Positions 7,230 through 14,347 of a stretch of 22,545 nucleotides of DNA are shown here, piece by piece (the stretch's first letter is position 1; each line of letters opens with the position of its first letter). The position numbers were made by a program, and so were the translations under genes. This DNA comes from JASJHI01 sp033791105 (GTDB lineage: Bacteria; Actinomycetota; Acidimicrobiia; Acidimicrobiales; Ilumatobacteraceae): positions 1 through 22,545 of the forward strand of contig JASJHI010000465.1 in NCBI GenBank assembly GCA_033791105.1. The letters are read 5' to 3'. The notes beneath the pieces were generated by a model, which worked only from the letters and a program-made list of their open reading frames with translations, was not told where the DNA came from and searched no databases.

Positions 7230-8342
7230 ATGGCTCAGCCGCTCAAGGATTCATTCGGCGTCGACATCCCCGGGCTCGTCGCGGCACCGTTCGCAGCGGT
7301 CGACCCAGCGTTCGAGAGCGAGGGATTCGAACAGTTCTGCCTCGATGGCTACGTCGACCTCGAGCTGACACCGCGGGCGCGTCGGATCGCCGACGGGTTG
7401 GCCGCGTACCTTCCCGACGACCGTGGCCGAGCGCTCGATCTGCTCGTCGAGTCGCTCGCGCACGGGCAGGATCCCAGCACGTTCGAGGGAATGGACGGCT
7501 TCCGCTACCTCCCCCACGTCTACTTCGTGGCCGACCACGGCCTCGATCACTTCGAGCGCGCGATGACCGCACAGTACGAACTGACGCAGCTGTTCACCGC
7601 CGAGTTCAGCATCCGCTCCTACCTGGTCCATCACCGCGACGCGACCCTGCGGCGGCTGCGCGAATGGACCACCGATCCGAATGTGCACGTGCGTCGGCTC
7701 GTCTCGGAAGGGACGCGCCCCCGGCTCCCCTGGGCACCACGATTGAGGGAGTTCCAGGACGATCCGACGCCGGTTCTCGACCTGCTCGAAGACCTGCGGG
7801 ACGATCAAGAGGAATACGTGCGTCGCTCGGTGGCCAACAACCTCAACGACATCGCGAAGGACCATTCCGATGTCGTCGTCGACACCGCTCGCCGCTGGTG
7901 GGCCGACGGCGACGAGCACCGACGACGGCTCGTCCGGCACGGCCTGCGCACGCTCGTCAAACGCGGCGATCCCGGAGCGCTCGAGGTCCTCGGGTACGGC
8001 GCGGACTCCCCCGTCACGATCGACGAAGTCGAGATCAGCCCGGCGACGGTGCAGATCGGCGGACGCGTCACGATCGAGATGTCGCTGACGAACCCGAGCA
8101 CCGATGATGCGGGCGCGCTCGTCGATCTGCGAGTGCACTTCGTCAAAGCGAACGGTTCGACCAGCCCGAAGGTTTTCAAGGGCAAGGAGCTCCAGCTCGC
8201 TCCTGGCGAGTCCGGAGCGGTGCGCAAGACGATCTCGGTCGCGCAACACTCGACGCGCACGCACCACCCCGGCACCCACGTTGTCGACGCGATCGTGAAT
8301 GGCGCAACCCGGCCCATCGGAGCCTTCGAGGTCGGAGACTGA
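7230..8342 (+). CDS. AlkC-type DNA alkylation repair glycosylase with C-terminal Ig-like domain
   Basis: A 370-aa protein of the COG4335 (AlkC) family. The first 250 residues form HEAT-like helical repeats; the signature is EWTTDPNVHVRRLVSEGTR followed by PRLPWAPRL (about 145-172), and a second repeat has YVRRSVANNLNDIAKDH (about 196-212). The C-terminal part (about 262-368) is a predicted Ig-like beta-sandwich, present in the AlkC subgroup whose structure shows it helping to clamp DNA. AlkC enzymes excise alkylated bases such as 3-methyladenine and 3-methylcytosine without flipping them out. AAGGA lies 11 bases upstream of the ATG, so this gene has a leader; it may be co-transcribed with the lipoprotein gene. 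It converges on the M24 peptidase, with 21 bases between the stops. Confidence 0.88.
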   Translation: MAQPLKDSFGVDIPGLVAAPFAAVDPAFESEGFEQFCLDGYVDLELTPRARRIADGLAAYLPDDRGRALDLLVESLAHGQDPSTFEGMDGFRYLPHVYFVADHGLDHFERAMTAQYELTQLFTAEFSIRSYLVHHRDATLRRLREWTTDPNVHVRRLVSEGTRPRLPWAPRLREFQDDPTPVLDLLEDLRDDQEEYVRRSVANNLNDIAKDHSDVVVDTARRWWADGDEHRRRLVRHGLRTLVKRGDPGALEVLGYGADSPVTIDEVEISPATVQIGGRVTIEMSLTNPSTDDAGALVDLRVHFVKANGSTSPKVFKGKELQLAPGESGAVRKTISVAQHSTRTHHPGTHVVDAIVNGATRPIGAFEVGD

Positions 8343-8363
8343 TCGGGTGGTTTCAGGTCGCGA

Positions 8364-9476
8364 TCAGACGCTGACCAGCGAGTGATCGGACCGGTTGAGT
8401 GGCCGAGGACCATCGGCGGTGGCGACGACAATGTCCTCCAGCCGCATCCCCCACTTGCCGGGCACATAGATGCCGGGCTCCACGCTGTAGGCATGTCCGA
8501 CCTCGAGCGGCGCCGCGTTGCCCTCGACGATGTACGGGTCCTCGTGCGCCTCGAGTCCGATGCCGTGGCCCGTGCGGTGGATGAAGTACTCGCCGAAGCC
8601 GGCGTCATCGATCACGCGCCGCGTCGCACGGTCGATCTCCTCGCAGGGCGTGCCCTCGACCCCGGCGGCGACACCGACCGTCTGCGCCTCGAGGAGCACG
8701 TCGTACGCCTCGGCAATCTCGTCGGGGAGCGCACCGGTGAACACGCATCTCGTCGTGTCGGAGCAGTAGCCGTTCATCGTGCCACCGAAGTCACACAGAA
8801 CGATCTCGCCGGGCGCGATGACGCGGTCACCGGCATGGTGATGAGGGCTGGCGGCGTTCTCCCCGGCAGCGACGATCGCGAAGTTGACGACCTCGTGGCC
8901 TTCCTCGATGATCCGCCGCCCGAGGTGACGCGACACCTCCGCTTCGGTCCGGCCGACGAGATCGATCTCGCCGCGCTGGAGTTCACCCGCGATGGTGTCG
9001 ACCGCCGACCCGGCTGCGGCGAGTGCTTCGACCTCTGCAGCGTCCTTGCGCATGCGCAGCGGTCCGACGACGTCGACGGCGCGGATGAACTCGGCACCCG
9101 GCGCGTGCGGGAGGAGTTCCACGAGAAATCGGGCCCACATCTGGTCACCGATCGCGACGCGGGCCGAGCCTCCGGTGAGGCCGGCGACGATGGCGGTCGG
9201 GTCCTCCGTCTCGCCCCACGGACGCATCGAGAAGACGCCGGGGTGCTCGTCGACGCGAGGAGCCTCGAGCGTGGGAATCACCATCGTCGCCTCACCTTCA
9301 CGAGGTACCACCAACATCGTCAGCCGTTCGAGCGGCATTGCCGTGTAGCCGGTGAGGTACGGGAGGTCGTGTCCGACCGAGATCAAGAGCGTGTCGACCG
9401 CTGCCTCGGACATCCCAGCCCGCACGCGGTCGAGTCGTTGCTGGAAGATCTCTGTACCGGCGGTCTCGTTGCTCAC
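8364..9476 (-). CDS. M24 family metallopeptidase, Xaa-Pro aminopeptidase/dipeptidase type
   Basis: About 370 aa with an N-terminal creatinase/prolidase-like domain (about residues 1-125; includes LLISVGHDLPYLTGYTAMP) and a C-terminal pita-bread catalytic domain. All five dinuclear metal ligands are visible in order: Asp in LCDFGGTMNGYCSD (two Asp), His in HRTGHGIGLEAHE, Glu in VEPGIYVPG and Glu in MRLEDIV. Such cytoplasmic enzymes remove N-terminal residues preceding proline or cleave Xaa-Pro dipeptides using Mn or Co. The frame is open farther upstream, but the GTG at 9476 is preferred: it follows a CAGACT hexamer by 6 bases and gives a family-like N-terminus. The gene is divergent from the YCII gene. 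Confidence 0.88.
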   Translation of the reverse strand: MSNETAGTEIFQQRLDRVRAGMSEAAVDTLLISVGHDLPYLTGYTAMPLERLTMLVVPREGEATMVIPTLEAPRVDEHPGVFSMRPWGETEDPTAIVAGLTGGSARVAIGDQMWARFLVELLPHAPGAEFIRAVDVVGPLRMRKDAAEVEALAAAGSAVDTIAGELQRGEIDLVGRTEAEVSRHLGRRIIEEGHEVVNFAIVAAGENAASPHHHAGDRVIAPGEIVLCDFGGTMNGYCSDTTRCVFTGALPDEIAEAYDVLLEAQTVGVAAGVEGTPCEEIDRATRRVIDDAGFGEYFIHRTGHGIGLEAHEDPYIVEGNAAPLEVGHAYSVEPGIYVPGKWGMRLEDIVVATADGPRPLNRSDHSLVSV

Positions 9477-9482
9477 CACGAC

Positions 9483-9488
9483 AGTCTG
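9483..9488 (-). promoter_or_regulatory. Candidate -10 (CAGACT) for the M24 peptidase gene, leaderless
   Basis: CAGACT on the minus strand differs from TAnnnT only at the first base and ends 6 bases before the GTG at 9476. The following GTCGT also appears at the ECF sigma start. Confidence 0.35.
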
Positions 9489-9577
9489 CCCGACGCGCGG
9501 TGCAAGAATCTTCGCGGCATCGTCCGATTCCGACGACGCCGTTCGTCGAGACGTCGACAACCAACACATCAACGATC

Positions 9578-9582
9578 AGGAG
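9578..9582 (+). promoter_or_regulatory. Shine-Dalgarno (AGGAG) of the YCII/DGPF gene
   Basis: AGGAG lies 9 bases before the ATG at 9592 and fixes that start. The gene therefore has a leader, unlike several neighbours. Confidence 0.7.
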
Positions 9583-9591
9583 AAACCGATC

Positions 9592-9948
9592 ATGAACTAC
9601 ATGCTGTTGCTCTACGCCGCGGAGGACGCTGGCCCACAGCCGGGGTCGCCCGAGCAGGCCGCCCAGATGCAGGAGTGGTTCGCCTACAGCGCGGCGCTCG
9701 AGAAGTCGGGTGCACTCGTCGCCGGCGAACCGCTGCAGGGCAGCGAGACCGCCACGACGGTCCGAGTGCGCAACGGCGACACCGTGCTCACGGACGGCCC
9801 GTTCGCTGAGACCAAGGAGGTACTGGGTGGGTTCTACATGATCGACGTCGATGACCTCGATGCGGCCCTCGACTGGGCTGCTCGAATTCCCCTCGCGCCC
9901 TACGGGTCGGTCGAGGTCCGGCCATTGATGGAACTGCCGCCGCGCTGA
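9592..9948 (+). CDS. YCII-related DGPF-domain protein, ECF42 partner
   Basis: A 118-aa protein starting MNYMLLLYAAED, with the DGPFAETKEVLGGFYMIDVDDLDAALDWA segment that defines the DGPF/YCII-like group (about residues 62-90). The fold is a small ferredoxin-like alpha/beta barrel; the biochemical role is not established. In actinobacteria these genes are recurrently next to ECF42 sigma factors and are members of their regulons, and here the sigma gene begins 70 bases downstream on the same strand. The start is set by an AGGAG motif. It is inferred to be a target or co-regulated partner of the sigma factor, not an anti-sigma factor of the classical transmembrane type. Confidence 0.88.
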   Translation: MNYMLLLYAAEDAGPQPGSPEQAAQMQEWFAYSAALEKSGALVAGEPLQGSETATTVRVRNGDTVLTDGPFAETKEVLGGFYMIDVDDLDAALDWAARIPLAPYGSVEVRPLMELPPR

Positions 9949-10006
9949 TTCCTCGCCGTGCGGCGACCGCAACGACGGTGCCGCCCGCGTGCGGTCACCA
10001 TTCGGC

Positions 10007-10012
10007 GAGACT
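10007..10012 (+). promoter_or_regulatory. Candidate -10 (GAGACT) for the ECF sigma gene, leaderless
   Basis: GAGACT ends 6 bases before the ATG at 10019; it departs from TAnnnT at the first base. The 10-base string AGACTGTCGT is shared with the M24 peptidase start on the other strand. Confidence 0.35.
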
Positions 10013-10018
10013 GTCGTC

Positions 10019-11263
10019 ATGATCGACCGTTCGGGCGTCACCGACGCCTTCCGGACCGAGTGGCCGCGTCTCGTGGCGACGCTCGTTCGGGAGACAGGCG
10101 ACCTCCAGCTCGCCGAGGATGTCGCCCAGGAAGCGTTCTTCGAGGCGGCCAAACGGTGGGAGCGCGACGGCATCCCGGATCGGCCGGGAGCGTGGCTGCT
10201 CACCACCGCCCGACGCAAGGCGATCGACGGGTCACGACGATCGAAGCGAATGCGAGACAGGCTCCCGGATCTCCATGCGCGCAGCCGACTCGACGCGGAC
10301 GTCAGCCCCAACCAGCTGATCGACGATCAGCTCGCGCTGCTGCTGGGCTGCTGTCACCCCGCGATCGCTCCGGACGCGCAAGTGGCCCTGACACTGCGCA
10401 TCGTCGGCGGGCTCTCGACAGCGCAGATCGCACGCGCGTTCCTCGTGTCCGAACAGACCATGACCCGTCGGATCAGCCGCTCGAAGGCGAAGATCCGCGG
10501 TGCGCACATCGCGTTCAGGCCAGTCGACCTCGAGACGCTGCTCGACCGGCTGCCGGCGGTCTGCGGTGTGATCTACTCGATCTTCACCGAAGGACACGCG
10601 AGCGCTGCACACGCGAGCCTGGTGAGGGGCGATCTCTGCGACGAAGCGGTATGGCTCGCTGGGCTGCTCGACGAGCTCGTGCCCGACGATCCCGAGGTCG
10701 CCGGGCTGCTCGCGCTCGTGCTCCTCGTCGATGCCCGCCGAGATGCTCGTATCGACGAGGACGGCATGCCGGTCATACTCGCCGACCAGGACCGCACGCG
10801 CTGGAATCGGGCGGAGATCGATCGTGGGCTCGACGCCCTGTCGCGCGCACACCGCCACGGCGCGGCGGGGCCGTACCAGCTCCAGGCAGCGATCAACGCA
10901 CTACACACCTCCGCCGCCTCCTTCGCCGAGACCGACTGGCAGGGTGTCGTCGCGCTCTACGACGCCCTCATGCTCCGGCGGCCCACGGCGATCGTCGCGC
11001 TCAACCGGGCGATCGCGGTCGCTGAGGCCGATGGCGCGGCCGAGGGTCTCCACGCGATCGATGCGATCGCCGAGGCCGACGACCTCAGAGACGACCTGGC
11101 CGACTACCCGTACCTGCACAGTTCGAGGGGAGAGCTACTCGCCCGCCTCGGAAGGCCTCTCGAGGCGGTCGCCGCGTTCGACTGCGCCCTCGCCGCGTGC
11201 GACAACGATGCCGAGCGGGCTCACCTTCGGCTTCGACGCGCGTCCGTGGCCGCGTGCGCCTGA
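10019..11263 (+). CDS. ECF sigma factor, ECF42-type, with long C-terminal TPR-like extension
   Basis: A 414-aa protein. Region 2 lies at about residues 9-80 (AEDVAQEAFFEAAKRW and GAWLLTTARRKAIDGSRR). Region 4 is at about 115-170, with the helix-turn-helix LSTAQIARAFLVSEQTMTRR. The LLLGCCHPAIAPDAQVALTL block and YSIFTEGHA (about 186-194) are typical of the group carrying a long C-terminal domain. The last 220 residues are helical with TPR-like repeats; this extension is thought to act in activity or regulation in place of an anti-sigma factor. With RNA polymerase core it would direct transcription of its regulon, typically including the adjacent DGPF gene. The ATG at 10019 is preferred over a GTG at 9989 because the protein then starts MIDRSGVTDAF. 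No anti-sigma gene is adjacent. Confidence 0.9.
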   Translation: MIDRSGVTDAFRTEWPRLVATLVRETGDLQLAEDVAQEAFFEAAKRWERDGIPDRPGAWLLTTARRKAIDGSRRSKRMRDRLPDLHARSRLDADVSPNQLIDDQLALLLGCCHPAIAPDAQVALTLRIVGGLSTAQIARAFLVSEQTMTRRISRSKAKIRGAHIAFRPVDLETLLDRLPAVCGVIYSIFTEGHASAAHASLVRGDLCDEAVWLAGLLDELVPDDPEVAGLLALVLLVDARRDARIDEDGMPVILADQDRTRWNRAEIDRGLDALSRAHRHGAAGPYQLQAAINALHTSAASFAETDWQGVVALYDALMLRRPTAIVALNRAIAVAEADGAAEGLHAIDAIAEADDLRDDLADYPYLHSSRGELLARLGRPLEAVAAFDCALAACDNDAERAHLRLRRASVAACA

Positions 11264-11313
11264 ACAGCCGAGAAATTCGTGCCGCCACGGACGGGCCGCC
11301 GCCAAGTCCTCAC

Positions 11314-11319
11314 TAGCGT
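11314..11319 (+). promoter_or_regulatory. Candidate -10 (TAGCGT) for the mycoredoxin gene, leaderless
   Basis: TAGCGT matches TAnnnT and ends 6 bases before the ATG at 11326; no Shine-Dalgarno is present. Confidence 0.5.
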
Positions 11320-11325
11320 GACGCC

Positions 11326-11727
11326 ATGACCGAGCACGAGGTGGCCGATCCCGCGACCGAGACCCCTGGCGGTCCGAGCGAAACGTCCCGGATCGACCTC
11401 TACTGGCGCCCCGGCTGCGGGTTCTGCTCGTCGCTCCGGCGCGGTCTCGACAAGGCCGGAATCGATCGGCGCGAGCACGACATCTGGGCCGATCCCGATG
11501 CCGCTGCTGTCGTCCGACGAGTGGCTCGGGGCAATGAGACGGTCCCGACCGTCGTGATCGGTGACATCGGCATGGTGAACCCGAGCGCGAAGCAGGTGGT
11601 CGCGGTCCTCCGCGAGCATGCACCACAACTGCTGCCCCAAGAGGACGAGAACGACCCGAGCACAGCGGAGGGCGCGTCGTCGGTCGGCGCGTTCCGCCGA
11701 CTGACCGAACGTATCCGCGGCACCTGA
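11326..11727 (+). CDS. Mycoredoxin/glutaredoxin-like protein
   Basis: A 133-aa protein with a thioredoxin fold. The active-site CGFC (Cys31, Cys34) follows the strand IDLYWRPG, as in actinobacterial mycoredoxins, and the cis-proline motif TVPTVVIG (about residues 68-75) is present. Mycoredoxins reduce mixed disulfides formed with mycothiol; whether this lineage makes mycothiol cannot be seen here. About 22 residues precede the fold and about 30 follow it (acidic and Ser-rich), longer than the compact family norm of about 80-90 residues. It is a single gene with its own leaderless-type promoter, between the sigma gene and the CBS operon. An alternative assignment is a general NrdH-like or glutaredoxin protein. 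Confidence 0.82.
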   Translation: MTEHEVADPATETPGGPSETSRIDLYWRPGCGFCSSLRRGLDKAGIDRREHDIWADPDAAAVVRRVARGNETVPTVVIGDIGMVNPSAKQVVAVLREHAPQLLPQEDENDPSTAEGASSVGAFRRLTERIRGT

Positions 11728-11747
11728 ACGAGATAGCGCGGCACCCC

Positions 11748-11757
11748 ACCTGCAGGT
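11748..11757. promoter_or_regulatory. 10-bp perfect palindrome abutting the CBS operon -10
   Basis: ACCTGCAGGT is self-complementary and shares its last base with the TACTGT hexamer (11757-11762). Its position suits an operator that blocks RNA polymerase, but a single short palindrome is weak evidence. Confidence 0.3.
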
Positions 11758-11762
11758 ACTGT
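11757..11762 (+). promoter_or_regulatory. Candidate -10 (TACTGT) for the CBS-CGL-otsAB operon, leaderless
   Basis: TACTGT matches TAnnnT and ends 7 bases before the ATG at 11770. Confidence 0.5.
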
Positions 11763-11769
11763 CGTTCCC

Positions 11770-13188
11770 ATGACCGACCCGCGCCTCGACGGCACCGAGA
11801 TTGCCGACTCGATCGTCGACCTCATCGGCAACACACCCCTCGTCCGCCTGAAACGCATCAGCGAGGTCGAGTCCATCGAGTGCACGCTCGCCATGAAGGC
11901 GGAAACCACCAACCCCGGTGGATCCTCCAAGGACCGTCCGGCGCTCGAGATGATCCTCGCCGCCGAGCGCGACGGACTCCTGCGGCCCGGCGGAACGATC
12001 GTCGAACCGACAAGCGGCAACACGGGCGTCGGGCTCGCCATCGTGGCTGCGCAGCGCGGCTACAAGTGCGTGTTCGTGATGACCGACAAAGTCGCACCTG
12101 AGAAGATCTCGCTCCTCGAGGCGTACGGCGCGGAGGTCGTCGTCTGCCCGGTCGCGGTCGAGCCGGACGACCCGCAGAGCTACTACTCGGTCGCCGAACG
12201 GCTGACGAACGAACTCGACGCCTTCCGACCCAACCAGTACCACAATCCCAACAATCCGGTCGCCCACGAGAAGACGACCGGGCCGGAGCTGTGGCGCCAG
12301 ACCGCTGGGCGGATCACACACTTCGTCGCAGGCGCGGGCACATGTGGGTCGATCACCGGCACCGCCCGTTACCTCAAGTCGATGAACCCCGACATCAAGA
12401 TCATCGCGGCCGACCCTGTGGGCTCGGTCTTCTCCGGTGGCTCCGGACGGCCCTACCTCGTCGAAGGTGTCGGCGAAGACTTCTTCCCGGCCGCATGGGA
12501 ACCCGACCTCCTCGACGACATCATCGCGATCAGCGACGAGGAGAGCTTCCTCACCGCGCGATACGTCAGCGAGACCGAGGGAATGCTCATCGGCGGCTCG
12601 GGCGGCATGGCGGTCGCCGCAGCGATCAAGGTGGCCAAACAAGCCGAGCCCGACGACATCGTCGTCGTGTTCAATCCCGACTCTGGTCGCGGCTACCTGT
12701 CGCGGGTGTTCGACGACGCCTGGATGGCCAACTTCGGGTTCCTGAAGGAATGTGAGCAATGCGTCGGGATGGTGCTCGATGCCCGCAACGCCTCGATCGA
12801 GAACCTGCTCTACGTCAACCCCGACCAACTCGTGAGCGACGCTGTCGAACTGATGCGATCGACGGGTGTCAGCCAGCTCCCGGTCTGCAAGAACACACCC
12901 CCGTTTGCGGCGGCCGAGGTATCGGGAGCGGTCGACGAGCTCGACCTCATGGAGGTCATCTACAACGACCCGAGCATGATGAACACCGAGGTCGAGAAGG
13001 TGATGGGCCCGAAGTTGCCGACGATCGGTGTGGGTCAACGCCTCGAACTGGCGATCGAGATGCTCGAGACAGCGCCGGCGCTACTCGTGCTGTCCGGCGG
13101 GCGACCGCTCAGCATCATGACCCGCACCGACGTCCTCTCCTACTTCACGGCGGTTGCCGAGGACTCGGTCGGCAGAGCCGATGGGTGA
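11770..13188 (+). CDS. cbs: Cystathionine beta-synthase with C-terminal CBS domain pair
   Basis: A 472-aa PLP enzyme. The catalytic domain (about 10-330) has the PLP lysine in GGSSKDRPA (Lys54), the SGNTG phosphate/substrate loop (82-86) and the glycine-rich AGAGTCGSITGT loop. The C-terminal 120 residues form two CBS (Bateman) motifs, including MRSTGVSQLPVC and LLVLSGGRPLSIMTRTDVL, which bind adenylates or S-adenosylmethionine in relatives. The reaction is serine plus homocysteine to cystathionine, the first step of reverse transsulfuration. The next gene overlaps its stop by 8 bases and encodes a partner enzyme of the same pathway, supporting CBS over cysteine synthase, although O-acetylserine-dependent activity cannot be excluded. 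Confidence 0.9.
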   Translation: MTDPRLDGTEIADSIVDLIGNTPLVRLKRISEVESIECTLAMKAETTNPGGSSKDRPALEMILAAERDGLLRPGGTIVEPTSGNTGVGLAIVAAQRGYKCVFVMTDKVAPEKISLLEAYGAEVVVCPVAVEPDDPQSYYSVAERLTNELDAFRPNQYHNPNNPVAHEKTTGPELWRQTAGRITHFVAGAGTCGSITGTARYLKSMNPDIKIIAADPVGSVFSGGSGRPYLVEGVGEDFFPAAWEPDLLDDIIAISDEESFLTARYVSETEGMLIGGSGGMAVAAAIKVAKQAEPDDIVVVFNPDSGRGYLSRVFDDAWMANFGFLKECEQCVGMVLDARNASIENLLYVNPDQLVSDAVELMRSTGVSQLPVCKNTPPFAAAEVSGAVDELDLMEVIYNDPSMMNTEVEKVMGPKLPTIGVGQRLELAIEMLETAPALLVLSGGRPLSIMTRTDVLSYFTAVAEDSVGRADG

Positions 13189-14347
13189 TCTCGACGCTGA
13201 GCACCGGAGCGGCCATTCATTCTCGACCAGGGCGATCCATGCCGGCCAGGACCCCGAGCCGACGACCGGTGCGGTCGTCACGCCGATCTCGCTCTCGACA
13301 ACGTTCGCCCAGGACGGCGTCGGCGAACACAAGGGTTTCGAGTACTCGCGCTCGGGAAACCCGACCAGGACGGCGCTCGAGACCCAGGTCGCTTCACTCG
13401 AGCTGGCGCGCCATGGATTGGCCTTCGCCAGCGGCCTGGCCGCCGAGGACAACATCTTGCGCCTGCTCCGTCCGGGCCAACGCATCCTGCTCGGCAACGA
13501 CGCCTACGGCGGCACGTTCCGCCTGATCGCCAAGGTCTGGGAGCCGCTCGGGCTCACCTGGACGGCGGTCGACCTCACCGATCTCGATGCTCTGCGCGCG
13601 GACTGGGCCGATGATGTCGGCATGGTCTGGTTGGAGACGCCCACCAACCCGCTCCTGACGTGCTTCGACATCGCCGCGATCGCCGAGATCGCCCACGCAC
13701 GCGGTGCACTGCTCGTCGTCGACAACACATTCGCCACGCCATATCTCCAACAGCCGATCGCACTCGGCGCGGACATCGTGGTGCATTCGGCGACGAAATA
13801 CCTCGGCGGACACAGCGACGTTGTCGGTGGATTCGTCGCGATCGACGACGACGATCTCGCAGAACGCGTGCGTTTCACTCAGAACGCGGCGGGGGCCGTC
13901 CCCGCGCCGTTCGACTGCTACCTCGTCTTGCGCGGCGTCAAAACGCTCGCCGTGCGGATGGATCGACACTGTGAGAACGCGCGGGCGGTGGTCGATCTCC
14001 TGGTCGCGCATCCCGGCGTCGATCGCGTCCTCTACCCGCAGCTTCCCGATCATCCCGGTCACCGAGCCGCCGCCGCACAGATGCGCGACTTCGGCGGGAT
14101 GGTGTCGTTCACCGTCACGGCCGGGCGCGACGCGGCGCTCCGGGTGGCGAGCGCGACCGAACTCTTCACGCTCGCCGAGTCGCTCGGCGCGGTCGAGAGC
14201 CTGATCGAGCACCCCGGCGCGATGACCCACGCATCCGCGGCGGGATCCCCGCTCGAGGTGCCCGACGACCTCATCCGCCTGTCGATCGGCATCGAGGACG
14301 CCGCCGACCTGGTCGCTGACCTGGAACAGGCATTGGAACAGTCGTGA
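13181..14347 (+). CDS. Cystathionine gamma-lyase/gamma-synthase, Cys/Met metabolism PLP enzyme
   Basis: A 388-aa member of the Cys/Met-metabolism PLP family. Motifs include FSTRAIHAGQDP (about 13-24), YSRSGNPT (about 55-62), the cofactor-binding VVDNTFATPY (Asp181) and the PLP lysine in HSATKYLGGHSD (Lys206). The ATG at 13181 overlaps the last codons of cbs, giving probable translational coupling. Because it follows cbs, a cystathionine gamma-lyase (cystathionine to cysteine plus 2-oxobutyrate) completing reverse transsulfuration is favoured. Gamma-synthase (MetB) activity cannot be separated by motifs alone, and many actinobacterial enzymes do both. An in-frame upstream GTG exists at 13154, but it would extend further into cbs. 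Confidence 0.88.
   Translation: MGDLDAEHRSGHSFSTRAIHAGQDPEPTTGAVVTPISLSTTFAQDGVGEHKGFEYSRSGNPTRTALETQVASLELARHGLAFASGLAAEDNILRLLRPGQRILLGNDAYGGTFRLIAKVWEPLGLTWTAVDLTDLDALRADWADDVGMVWLETPTNPLLTCFDIAAIAEIAHARGALLVVDNTFATPYLQQPIALGADIVVHSATKYLGGHSDVVGGFVAIDDDDLAERVRFTQNAAGAVPAPFDCYLVLRGVKTLAVRMDRHCENARAVVDLLVAHPGVDRVLYPQLPDHPGHRAAAAQMRDFGGMVSFTVTAGRDAALRVASATELFTLAESLGAVESLIEHPGAMTHASAAGSPLEVPDDLIRLSIGIEDAADLVADLEQALEQS

Noticed and set aside
8339..8367. CTGATCG...CGATCAG inverted repeat between alkC and the M24 peptidase
   Set aside because: The stem is 7 bp with a 15-base loop, and the two TGA stops account for some of the symmetry. It might terminate weakly, but the evidence is too thin for a feature.
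11221..13038. Minus-strand open frame of about 600 codons antisense to cbs and the mycoredoxin gene
   Set aside because: Same reason: a shadow of genes with intact active-site motifs, with low-complexity composition.
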